Assembly (NCBI GenBank): GCA_016758965.1
Contig: JAEPRB010000376.1
Location: 1 to 29,041, forward strand
DNA: 29,041 nucleotides
Direction: 5' to 3'
Source: Circinella minor
Lineage: Eukaryota; Mucoromycota; Mucoromycetes; Mucorales; Lichtheimiaceae
In this document: positions 9,922 to 20,414 of the stretch, piece by piece
Layout of the letters: each line of letters opens with the position of its first letter
How positions within the stretch are numbered: the first letter of the stretch is position 1
Notes under the pieces: generated by a model
Told to the model about the DNA's origin: nothing
The model's database searches: none
Seen by the model: only the letters and a program-made list of their open reading frames with translations
Position numbers and translations under genes: made by a program

Positions 9922-12164
9922 ACTAAAAAAAAAACCAAAGAGGCGGGTCAAGTGTCGTTGTGTAGAAAAAAAAAAGTAGTTAACAGCTTTGCGGGGAGAG
10001 AAATAAAATAACTATTGAAAGCCGTGTGAGAGAGTAGGGACCATGTTGCACCAAAAAGGAACAGGTGCACTTTTTTATTTTCGTAGAACTTCGGATCATT
10101 CTTTAAGCGTATTATTATTGCGAATACACACGCTTTCTTTTTATTATTATACATTCACACAACATATTCACTCACGCACATATTTACTTCTTTTTTTGTA
10201 ATGATTTTAAAAAAAGAAAGTTATAAAAAAACAAAGCTTGTGTAAACAAAATTATTAGAAATAAAATTTGACATATTTTTATTTTTTTACTTTTGAAAGA
10301 TATAAAAAAAAAACTTTGTGTCCTTGTTTTCCCTAATTCTCCCTGTTGAGGAAAGAGGCGTTACATAAAGCTTCGGAAATGGAAGGGGAAGTGGCGCATT
10401 ATCAGTATGTTTAGATAAAATATGATTCAAAGGAGGATAGGAGTTTTAAAAGGCCTGAGAAGAAGAAAAATAAATCAATCATTAGTTGCGCGGCCAAAAT
10501 ATATATTTATTTGATTTTTGTTGAGCAAAAAGGTCAAACGATGCCCGACTCACACATTCAACTTCATCATTGATTTTATTTCTAATTCATCCTATTCTTT
10601 ATCCAATCCATTTTGATGCTTGATTTGCGGAGTTCCTGGATTTATTTCTTATATCATTTCCTACTCATTTGATTGGATCTGTTATTAACTGAATCGGCAA
10701 ATCAGTTCTCCATTTTGCCCCACAAAAAAAAAAAAAAGCCCATAATTATCATTCCGCAATAAGAGATATAATCTCTCTTTTTTTTTTGTTGGTCTTAAGA
10801 TCATGTGATAAATCAAGACATATTTCCGCGCGTAAGAACAAAAGAGATGAAATATTTAATTAATATGGTCAAAGAAATTGATACAATAGCATGAAAGAAT
10901 TAGAATGAAAGAGTGGGATGATGGCGGGAGGACAAGAAAAAAAAAATAATTTTATATGATGATTTTTTTTTGTTTTATTTTGAGATCTAGACACAAAGAA
11001 TCTGTTGATATTATTATTTTTTATTGTCTATTATTATTATTATTTGAGATCAAGATATTTCAGTGACACAGCTATTACGAATTTATACATATATTCATAT
11101 ATCATAATAACATTAATCACTACCAAGTTTAAGAGTCCAGGTACACTGCCATATCAGGGTGAGGGTATATTTTGCCATTTTGGCTTATCTTCGATCTACT
11201 TACTATTCTGGGAATAATTCTTTGAATTGCGAATAAACTTGGTTTCACAAAATAACTGATGCTCAAATTTTCTTAGCGTAACACTTAATATACTAATCTG
11301 AATTAAGTTACTGGTTACTTTTTAGGTAACCATGCGGCTCTCTTTGATTTTTTTAACCGCTTTAAGCCCAGTGATCCAATTGCAAAGAAAGGTTTCTACC
11401 TAATATCTATCACTTCTTGCAACAACTAAAAAAAGAAGAAAAACAGTAGCTATCTTTAAGATATATTTATTTCTTTTATTAAAGTCGGATCGCCGATAAA
11501 ACTTCTTGATTATTCACTCATTCGGGTATCCCATGTTATTCAATACTCAGCAAGAAAAGAAAAAAGGAATCAATGATACGAAACGTTTTCGTCTTGAAAT
11601 GGGAATAATAAATCATTATAGGTGAAATAAAAATTAGAACCCTTTCTTTTGCTAGCGTTTGTTCAATTTCCCCAGTTTTGTTTTGACAACCGCAGATCTT
11701 TTTGTTATTTAAAACCAAGACTCGGTTTATTTGTTGCCATGGCAGTAACGTTTAGATTCATAGTTATGGGCAACAATCGATTCTCACGATGTTAGCATGC
11801 ACTGCAACGTTTTCTGAAACAACTTAAATAATTTCTTGCAAACAATGAAACGGCTCTCAATTGCATTTATGGGACTATTAGCAGGATGAATAGTAATCTA
11901 AAAATATAAAGTACTTGTGTTTGGCAGCGGTTTTTGTTTTTCCAAAATAACACACCCGACTGGTCCCATAGGAATAACGTAATCGCTTTGCATAAAGAAG
12001 AAAACTCAGTACAATTGACATTTTCCACGCTAAAATATCGATCCTGATTCAATAAGTTTGGCGTACAAATTTTGCTCTTTATTTCACGTTGTCATTGTTC
12101 TCTTGATACAATTTGTAACTTAAAGAATTACTAAAACAGTAAACTATGTTCGATAATGACCAAT

Positions 12165-12227
12165 TTAAAGTTGTATACGCAGTATTGAGATGATGATCTA
12201 AGGAGAGGTGAGTGATAAATTAAAGTT
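12165..12227 (+). promoter_or_regulatory. Pair of WOPR core motifs
   Basis: TTAAAGTT occurs at 12165-12172 and again, followed by T, at 12220-12227, on the same strand and 55 bp apart, about 2.6 kb upstream of the WOPR start codon. Wor1-type regulators bind this core and often their own long upstream regions. Binding here is inference. Confidence 0.35.
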
Positions 12228-13053
12228 TTTTGATTTGTAGCTGACAACAAAAGAAGACAATATTTTTTCGGGTGTTACTTTCTTCAAATGTAAATGAGAA
12301 TCATTTATTGGTATCTTAAAAAGATAATCTTGCAAGATTCAAAAAAAAAAAAAATAGGCGCGCCGCCATAACTCTCATCGTGTGGTGGTGCTTAAAATTA
12401 GTCATCATCTTTCTCCTGAACAATATTTACCATCTTTAATAACTTTTAAACATAATCGCGTATTGTTCCGCCAATTCCCTGAACTTTCCGTGTTTATCTG
12501 TGCTCTTTTTATGAAGTATGGTTCATGACATCATGCAGCTCCTCAAAAAAAAGAAGCCATGAGTTAGTATCAGTTAAATCATTGACTAACTAACATTTCC
12601 TTGGCCGATGCATTATCGTGAATAATACTAAATATTGATTTTTCCTTCTCAAACATGTTATAGATACTATATTAGTTTTTTTTTTTTTTTTTCCTTACGA
12701 TTCGCGACCGAATCATTAACAAGAAAGTCAATATACAATATTGCAGTAATGAATAATCTTTAACCGTCGTTGATTTAATTTATTTGTAATTCGATAGTAC
12801 AAGCCATGGTATACGTAAGAGCAGTAACAACAATGACCACTTGATGTGACACAACATATTTTTTTACATGCATAAAAGTAGGTTTTACAGTGTACTTTTA
12901 TTTAAAAGCTTTCTTTCATAGTCTATGTTTTTATATTTCATTGTAAGAGAAAAAGACCCCAAACGTTTTAAATCCGAGAGTTCATTTATATACATATGTT
13001 TACTTGGGCTTTTTCCCATGTACTATTTGTTTATAAACTGTATCTGAAGCTAG

Positions 13054-13135
13054 AAATACATGAAAGGATTTTAGTCATGTTGCATAAAACATAAATACAT
13101 GAAAGGATTTTAGTCATGTTGCATAAAACATAAAT
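13054..13135 (+). repeat. 39-bp tandem duplication
   Basis: A 39-bp unit starting AAATACATGAAAGGATTTTA occurs twice head to tail (13054-13092, 13093-13131) with no mismatch, plus four more bases of a third copy. It lies in the gene-free region. Identity between copies points to a recent slippage event. Confidence 0.95.
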
Positions 13136-13317
13136 TCATTCAAGCGCGCCGGTTATACTTTTGGTATATTAACTCCTTTTCCTCATACTTCATATTGTAC
13201 AGATAGAAAGATGGGTGCTTTTTATTAATATCAATAAATTATGGAGCACATGACTTACCAATAATGGTCACTTACCCGTTTTATCTAAGTAGGTAGTATA
13301 ATGCTTATACATAGTAT

Positions 13318-13345
13318 ATAGTGCTAGTATAATAGTGCTAGTATA
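13318..13345 (+). repeat. 14-bp tandem duplication
   Basis: ATAGTGCTAGTATA is repeated twice without a spacer in the gene-free region between the WOPR and transporter genes. Confidence 0.9.
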
Positions 13346-13602
13346 ACATAGGTGGAGTTATTGTTGTATGTTATTGAGCTAGAACCCGCAGAACTTTCTT
13401 TGAGTTGGATTTGTGTTACGTTTCATAATTCATCACCCCGTTAATCGATAGGAGTGAAATGGATGATACCGGGATCATTTGTACACACAGCATAACACGT
13501 AAAAATATTTTGCTCATTATCGTTTAATTACATTGTAGAGTTTGTAATAAGACATGAATCGATAGGATGACTGAATAACTTCAGATTGACGAGGATCAAC
13601 GA

Positions 13603-13623
13603 TTTTTTTTTTTTAAAAAAAAA
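13603..13623. repeat. T12-A9 junction
   Basis: Twelve T pass directly into nine A, ten bases before a TA dinucleotide run. It has the same form as the tracts at 5307, 7127 and 7247. Confidence 0.85.
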
Positions 13624-13630
13624 GACAAAC

Positions 13631-13632
<2 letters not shown>

Positions 13633-13661
<29 letters not shown>
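13633..13661. repeat. TA dinucleotide run
   Basis: Uninterrupted alternating TA over about 29 bp, a simple-sequence repeat in non-coding DNA. Confidence 0.95.
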
Positions 13662-13663
<2 letters not shown>

Positions 13664-13789
13664 GCGACTAAACTGAACCTCCATTAAATACTATGGTTAC
13701 ACATAATTAGAAAGGAAAGTGTGTACTACCAAACTCGGCGCATTAATCCGCCTGCTGTATAACGTGAATTGGAAAATAGGAATATTTTA

Positions 13790-13846
13790 CAATTCTAATA
13801 GAAATTAAAACTTCCTTAGGCAAGGAAGTTAAGTGTTTTAGAATTG
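13790..13846. repeat. Nested inverted repeat (two-stem hairpin)
   Basis: The inner arms AACTTCCTT (13809-13817) and AAGGAAGTT (13822-13830) pair perfectly around the loop AGGC. The outer arms CAATTCTAA (13790-13798) and TTAGAATTG (13838-13846) also pair perfectly. Together they form an 18-bp interrupted stem. It could be a structured RNA, a protein-binding site or the core of a tiny mobile element. Confidence 0.8.
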
Positions 13847-13940
13847 AACTTTACTCTGATGTCAACCCTAATGTGCATTTTTTTTTTTTGTCTTTTGTTT
13901 AAATAGCAAAAAAGAAAGTTACAATGGGCATGGAGTACAA

Positions 13941-13960
13941 TTTGATCGTATACGATCAAA
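13941..13960. repeat. 20-bp perfect palindrome
   Basis: TTTGATCGTATACGATCAAA is fully self-complementary, with a GATCGTATACGATC centre. It lies about 2.2 kb upstream of transporter 1 and 4.4 kb upstream of WOPR. Perfect dyads of this length are typical of sites for symmetric protein dimers; no specific factor is recognised. Confidence 0.9.
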
Positions 13961-14599
13961 GATAAACTTTTACGCAGATCTTAATATTATTTTTTTTGCC
14001 ACGGTCATATATCAGTAACAGAACAACCTTTTTTGTTCTTTTGTCTCCTCTGTGTTTTTGGTATTGACGATCTAAAAAAGGAAGAAAGTATCCCATGATT
14101 AATCGCTACCTTTATACATATATTTAAGATGGCATGCTCGCATAACGCTAGTAAAACTACAAATCTTTTTGTTTTTGGATACCTTTTTTTTTCGTTTTCC
14201 TTTTAGCTCTCTTCGACTATTATTATTATATATTATTAATTACAAAAAGATCAATAGAAAGGCATTTCATTTTTTTTACTATGTTTTTGTTGTACTATTG
14301 TACAACAACTACCATCGGTCGTCCAACGATGACGAAATCCAAATTTTCCAGCATCTATTACACTCTTTTTTTTTTCTCTTCTCCTCAGATCGAGTTTGAT
14401 TACATACAGCAATCTAATATTTTTAACTTATATAATATGTGATGAGAGAACTATTAGTATTTTTTCTGTAATTGTGAAAAGCAAAAATACTCTAATATAA
14501 TCCTATTTTTATTACGTACCATTAAGTGAGTCGTTCTTCTAAAATAATGAATGTGAAATATTTCTACTTCTTTATATATGAAAATGTCAAGTTTGTTTT

Positions 14600-14607
14600 T
14601 TAAAGTT
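14600..14607 (+). promoter_or_regulatory. WOPR core motif
   Basis: TTAAAGTT followed by T, the third plus-strand match in the region between WOPR and transporter 1. It is about 1.5 kb upstream of the transporter. A single match could be chance. Confidence 0.25.
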
Positions 14608-16136
14608 TGTGATGACTTTACATAATTATTATATAAAAGCCAAAAATAGAAAGCTATAAGCTATTCATGACAAGCTGTCATATAAACTGTGGCCAATGGC
14701 AAAAAAGGCGTCTGTGAGTTTTTTTGTAGTATACCTTCCTCGAATATGTCCCACATGATATACAATTTCTTGTTTAAGAAAATGCCATATATTTCTCACG
14801 GCTTATTTTCTTCTGAGTAAATGTCCGCTTAATATTATTTTGATATGTCATGAGTAGAGTCTTGAAAAAATGTTTAATTTTTAAAATTTGATCAATATAC
14901 ATGTATTTGTAGTAGCAATATCATTAGTAGTATTAGTAGCAGTGATGATAAAAGAACACTGTTTTTATTGTGATGAATTGTTAAGAAGAAACATGGAATG
15001 TGGATGTAATAAAAATCTAATTTGAACAATGAAATAAAAATAAAGTCATCCTATAATAATTTATAACTGTGAATAACTCTACTTACAAAAATAACCACAC
15101 GATTGCGAACCAACATCTTTGTGTTGCCTGAATCCAAAAATATGTATAATCGGTCTTTTTTTTTTTTTTTTTTTTGCGAACACGATTCAGAGTCTTCTTT
15201 TTTATGAACTAATAAACAGTTCTTCTTCATATATTTTATTCAAGGGCACGAATTAATATGATCGTGTTTTATTTTAATTATAAGATGTAAAAATAAAAAA
15301 GTTACTTTTCATAGCAGATACTTTAAATATCGCCAGTTAGCAATTTAATTAGAGCGAAAGTAGCGCATATAAATTAGTAATGTAATTCTACACAGAAATG
15401 AATACAGAATTTTAGTATAATTTTAGGCACCATTTTTAGTTACCGAGGGTACATGTGAACTTTTTTTTACAGAAATATCCATTTTTGTCATAGCAAAAAA
15501 AAAAAAAAGTCCTTGACTACATATTATTTAGAAAGGAAAAACGGCTGATTTACTCCCAGAATTGCTTTCTTTTTTTTTTTTGTATGAAAAGTTATTGATA
15601 TAGATGAACCTGTTGTACCTATAAGGTATAAAGCAATAAAATACGATTTTACAGAATAAACCTTATCTAAGCTACACATGAAATATATAAACTTAAAGCT
15701 AATATGTATGAAATCTAATGTTGTTGGGGTTTGTTTTTATTTATCTTCGTCCTTTTAAATTTTGTTTTTGATTTAAATACGTATTTACAAGAAAAAGAAA
15801 ACGGGGAAGACTGGAAAAGATCCAACAGACTGTTAAATAAGTGATTCATTGTTTTTAAAATGGAAACTAGTCTAGGGATAGTATACAATATCTCCGTCCT
15901 TCTTTTTTTTTTCAAAAAAAAAAAAGGTTTATACGGTATTGCATAGAAACTGAGGAAAGATTCAATACGTAGCTATAACGAAATATTCTCTTCTCCTTAA
16001 AATACATTATAAAGTGTATTTATATAAGATTCAAACAAGATGCATTAATTTTATCAACAATTTTTTTTTCTTCAACTTTTTTTTCCGTTCCATCTTATAT
16101 TCTACGTATAACTTTTTTTTATATACATAGGAAACA

Positions 16137-17881
16137 ATGGGTGGAAAAGCAAATATACCGGATAACAAATCTAGAACTTCAAGTTTTGATTCTTCAGTGG
16201 CTACTCCTACACTAATCAAACATCTTCGTAAGAATAATGTATATGAATTTTTAAGTGTCATAATTTCGAATGTTCACCATACAACTGCTATTGTTTTTTT
16301 GTTAAATAAAATTTAGCTTACGATTATAAAACAAAACTTCACGATCCAGATTTTGATGTTGATCGTACACAAGCTGGTAGATCGGTCAGTGCATATTACA
16401 ATATCGTTTGTTGTGTATGTGGAACAGGTATGCTGTCCTTACCTTCGGTACTTGCTGCAGGAGGATGGAGCGCGTTAGCATTGCTACTTTTGTGTTGGTG
16501 GATGGTCACAGTGAGTAACGTTCTGTTATTATAACAAAGAAAAAAAGTATATTCAAAATATATTTAGTCATAGGTCACCTAACACGATAATATTCTTTAT
16601 CTTGTCATTGTATTTATATTTATTTGTTTATTATTATTGCATCAAAACGAAAACGTAATTACAGTATGCTTCTATTATTCTTGTACGATGTTTGTATTAT
16701 GGTGGTGATAAAAGATTGCCATCAGTTAACAGAGTCGCTACAGCTGCTTTCGGAAGATGGGGTGGCTACACTTCATTCTTTTTTAATGCATGGATTCTTT
16801 TGGGTACACCTACTCTTTATCTTGTACTTTGTGGTCAAAACTTAAACGATTTGTGCAAAGGCACCGTTGCTGAAATTGGTTATATACCATGGACTATTAT
16901 TTTCGCTGCTGCTATTTGTATTCCTTTTGTCTTTATGAAAAACATGGATAGCTTGAGCTGGACATCACTTTTAGGTGTTATTGTCACTGTTGGTACAACT
17001 CTTATTTGTGTTATTGAAGCTGCACTTGATCGTCCTAATCAGGAAGACACTATCAAAGAAAATGTCATTTGGGATGGTTGGCCAAGTGCTATTGCTGTTA
17101 TCGCATTTAGTTTAGGTGGAAATGTTATATACCCAAATTGTGAAGCTGCAATGAGACGCCCGGAACGATGGCCTATTGTTGCTATGTTGGGTTTATCCAG
17201 TTGTGCTCTTTTATATATTATGGTCGCTATTCCTGGTTATCTTGTCTATGGTGAAACTGCGCAAAATCCTATTTACAATAGTATTCCTCATAATAGTATT
17301 GGAAGAATTTTGGCAATAGTGATGGTTACTACAAATATCACTGTTAGTATTCCAATTTTTGCAGGCTCGTTTGTCCTTGATAGTGAACACATGATGAATA
17401 TTACTGTTGAAAAATTAGGCGAGAAGAAAGAATTATTATATCGTGCAATCTGGCGTATATGTGGTAAATAAACTTTGTCTATTATTTTATTTATTATGCA
17501 GGGAAAAATGAAAATCATAATGTATATTTGTTCTTAAAAAAACCATGCAATATCCCAATAATCGTTACCATTAATTAATGCTTTTTATCTTTATTTTTAT
17601 AAATTTATCAATGAATAGTGGTAATTATTATGACTGTTATCGCATGTACAGTCCCTTATTTCAGTCCTCTTATGAGTCTTTTTGGAGCATTTGGTTATAG
17701 TACAACTATTTTTATTATTCCTGTGCTCTGTTATTGGAAGTTGACTGGCTTTAGAAATAAGCCAATCTACGAAATTGCGTGGGGATTTTTAGCTCTTGTT
17801 ATGGGAGTTGTTGGTCTCATTTTTGGTACATGGGATGCCATCACTTCTTTGATTGAAGCGTATGCCAAAGAGGAATCTTAG
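16137..17881 (+). CDS. Amino acid transporter 1 (Aa_trans, AAAP family)
   Basis: Proton-coupled amino acid carrier of the AAAP family (PF01490; relatives include yeast vacuolar Avt carriers and SLC32/36/38). Exons are 16137-16227, 16317-16510, 16665-17463 and 17619-17881, in phase, for 448 residues. After a 30-residue polar N-terminus comes YDYKTKLHDPDFDVDR and then the first helix with VCGTGMLSLPSVLAAGGWSA, the family's opening motif. Later landmarks are FFFNAWILLGTP, GGNVIYPNCEAAMRRPERW and IAIPGY-like VAIPGYLVYGE. The last exon has two closing helices (FGAFGYSTTIFIIP; FLALVMGVVGLIFGTWD). The long hydrophilic N-terminus of Avt1 is absent. Substrate and membrane (plasma or vacuolar) are not deducible. 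TATATAAG at 16021-16028, about 115 bp before the ATG, could be the TATA box. It is paralogous to the gene at 20415. Confidence 0.93.
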
Positions 17882-18937
17882 TTATTATGCTGTATCATAA
17901 CTTTCTGTTGTTATTTATCTATATTTTTTATTATTATTATGTATTTTTCTTGTATGTATATATATATATATTTGTTATAAGCTAAGTTATAGTAAAATAA
18001 TTGACTATAATAAAATAAGTCTGGTAGCTTTCAAAAGGCCAATCACAGTAAACACTTTTCTAATTAACATTGTCAGAAAGACTTTGATATTATGAATTAC
18101 GTACATAAGGAGATTGTTTCATAATATTTATATATTTTTTATGACATCAACAGAGTTACGTACCATATTTATTAACAAGTAGTCGCACATTAGGAAGGCC
18201 TCAAAGATAGAAGACAAGAATGAAAAGCTTTATCATCTCTAATAATCTTATACTGTCTTTATGACTTCGTGGGCAAGGGTTGTCATATGTGATATTAGAA
18301 GCATACGGTAATTAAGAAATAAATCGATGGTAGATCGTAGTTTTATAAAAAGCTCTGATTGAGACGAGCCAATATCCGCAGTAAGTACCATGTTTTGAGA
18401 AGTCTCAAAATAATAACAACTATTCCGCGACCTTTTGGCGATTAAACACCAACTTTTGCACACAATTCATTCATTTTTGATTTAATTGTAAGCAGACAGT
18501 TACGTATATCGAGTAAGATCAAGTTAGTTTGGCAGCGGCTAGTTGGTCTTGTCGAATGTATGGCAAAATAAGCTTATTTATGTTAATTTAAATGTTAGCT
18601 GAGAAAACAAGAGAGTGAATACAGCTAATGAGAGCCTCTGGAAACCAAAAATTATTGAGCGAAGAAAGTCAGAAGACTCGAAGGAATATAAAGCAGGATA
18701 TTCCATGGTTGATGATAATAGAATACGATTCTTTGCAATAAATCTTGTCAGGTAAAAGTAGTTTTGTTGAGAGACAATAACATCGTTGGCCAAATCAATA
18801 ATTGAGCATTAATAATTAAGTCAGACAAAGAATCTTGACCAAATAAACTTTTTTTGGCATCAAATGAATGTATCTATCTAATCAAGGATAAGAAAATACA
18901 TGACGTGCCAAGGCATCAAAAAAAGACTTTATATGTT

Positions 18938-18993
18938 AGCTTGTTTGGTTCTGGATTATTTAAGACGAGGCAGCAAACCTCGTAAAGCAAGCT
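18938..18993. repeat. Two-level inverted repeat
   Basis: The outer arms AGCTTG (18938-18943) and CAAGCT (18988-18993) enclose an inner stem CGAGG (18966-18970) and CCTCG (18978-18982) with loop CAGCAAA. It is short, so it may be chance; it does not fit a tRNA. Confidence 0.4.
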
Positions 18994-19580
18994 ATCCAGA
19001 TCAAAACGTTGATTTCAAATCGCGATGCAACGTATTCCCAAAAGTGTAAATACAAGTTCTTAAAAAATGACTGCTTTCTTTTGGGTTTATGTACATAAGC
19101 TATAGATGTTAACTTATACTTAATATTTTTTAAATGACATTAAAGGCAATATTGTTTGACTAAGGCACAAAGTAGCACATGGATTTTTACATCGTCGTAC
19201 ATACAAAGTATTTTTGAACTCCTTGCTTCTTATACATGCATACAAGACTTAGTTTTACATGTGAATGATTAATAAGTAGTCTGCGGGGAATATATCGTTC
19301 CTTGTCTTACTTAAAGTCAGACTTTTATTGTTTGACATAGTAAAATGTAAAAAATAAGTATTTTTTCAAATACACTACTATATATTGTTTACCATGTGAT
19401 GTATTATAGTAACTCTTATATCAAAGTCCCAAAAGAGAGAGAAACAATAAGGGTTTAATGAAAATCTTGGGATGAAAAGCAGCATCGACCATAAGAATTA
19501 ATTCTTTACTTATATTGAAAACTCAGGAGGAAGATAACAGAAAGTAAAATTATCACATACAACGATACAAGGGTCCGTTC

Positions 19581-19646
19581 ATTAGTTGCTTGTTCCCGAC
19601 AATAGGGCGATTCGTTGTTCCCAGCTTATTTTTCAATGCAACTAAT
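19581..19646. repeat. 9-bp inverted repeat with internal direct repeat
   Basis: ATTAGTTGC (19581-19589) and GCAACTAAT (19638-19646) bound a 66-bp segment that is less AT-rich than its surroundings and contains TTGTTCCC twice. The size and form suggest a miniature element or structured RNA. CGTTGTTCCC recurs at about 28323. Confidence 0.4.
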
Positions 19647-20272
19647 ACAGCATTAACATAATAACATACAGTATCATCATGTGTTACCAAGAGGGGTAAT
19701 GGGTAAAGTGGTGTGAATACATTGATAGCAGAGTATTACTGCTTTCCTTGATAATAATGCTGTAAAAAGGTTTTCTTTTAGACCCCCCCCTCTTTTTGCA
19801 GCAAATATTCTTTGCTGATAAGAACATTCTAAATTCAAAACAAATACCACAAAGCGTGCAATCTTTTATTTCCTGCTATATATATCTATTGCTTTACAGA
19901 GAACAGAGGATGTAAATAAAACGTATATCAGCTTATATCAAACGTGGATAATCTTTTTTACTACACTTATAATATGAACATATCTGCTGCAATGTATTTT
20001 TCGGTGAAAACATAACTTTTGATGCTACCTTATTACAATACTTGACTTGAAAAAATGTCATAACTTTATCTAAAATTAGACAGCACCTTGAATACTTAGT
20101 AATCAATGGTTGTCAGAAGAAACCGCATGTATATAAAGCTGTTTATTCACTCAAGCTACTTTTGACGGATAAAATATACCCGAATTTCTTGCTAGCTTTT
20201 ATGGTTGCATATTCGATTCGTTTCAATTACCTTATTTAGTATTGCATATATCACCATCTTGTAGCTAGCATA

Positions 20273-20280
20273 TATATAAA
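20273..20280 (+). promoter_or_regulatory. Probable TATA box of transporter 2
   Basis: TATATAAA lies about 135 bp before the start codon of the second amino acid transporter and is followed by a pyrimidine-rich stretch near 20331-20370, a common layout at fungal transcription starts. Confidence 0.45.
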
Positions 20281-20414
20281 TGCAGGTCGTATAAATTGCC
20301 CATTTGATTTTGAAGGATATCATCTTTACCCCTTTCTTCCCTTTATTTTTTTTTATATTTTTTTTTCAATACATCTAAGTACTTTCGATTACTTTGTAAA
20401 ATATTACACTAATA

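Larger units (their letters stand above)
9555..16136. other. 6.6-kb gene-free region upstream of WOPR and transporter 1
   Basis: Both flanking genes point away from it, so it holds both promoters. The part next to the WOPR start (9555-10160) is dominated by A and T tracts, including about 27 A at 9893-9919. No protein-coding exon chain was found on either strand; frames of 60-76 codons near 11.0, 11.6, 11.9, 14.2 and 15.8 kb are AT-driven and not protein-like. Ordered structures inside are listed separately: WOPR motifs, tandem repeats, a TA run, a nested hairpin and a 20-bp palindrome. Confidence 0.7.
17882..20414. other. Spacer between the two amino acid transporter genes
   Basis: About 2.5 kb with no convincing gene. 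It holds the terminator of transporter 1 and the promoter of transporter 2. Two minus-strand frames of 71 codons (18248-18463, 18578-18793) have no recognisable motif and no splice partners. Inverted repeats at 18938-18993 and 19581-19646 are listed separately. Confidence 0.65.

Noticed and set aside
11867..12052. 61-codon minus-strand frame and the nearby short ATG frame at 11845
   Set aside because: Neither has conserved motifs; both fit chance in the gene-free region.
18248..18793. Two 71-codon minus-strand frames between the transporters
   Set aside because: They begin at GTG or TTG, have no motif and no splice partners; fair composition alone is not enough to call a gene.
18938..18993. 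Possible tRNA because of the nested stems
   Set aside because: Arms, loop sizes and the T-loop consensus do not fit a tRNA cloverleaf.
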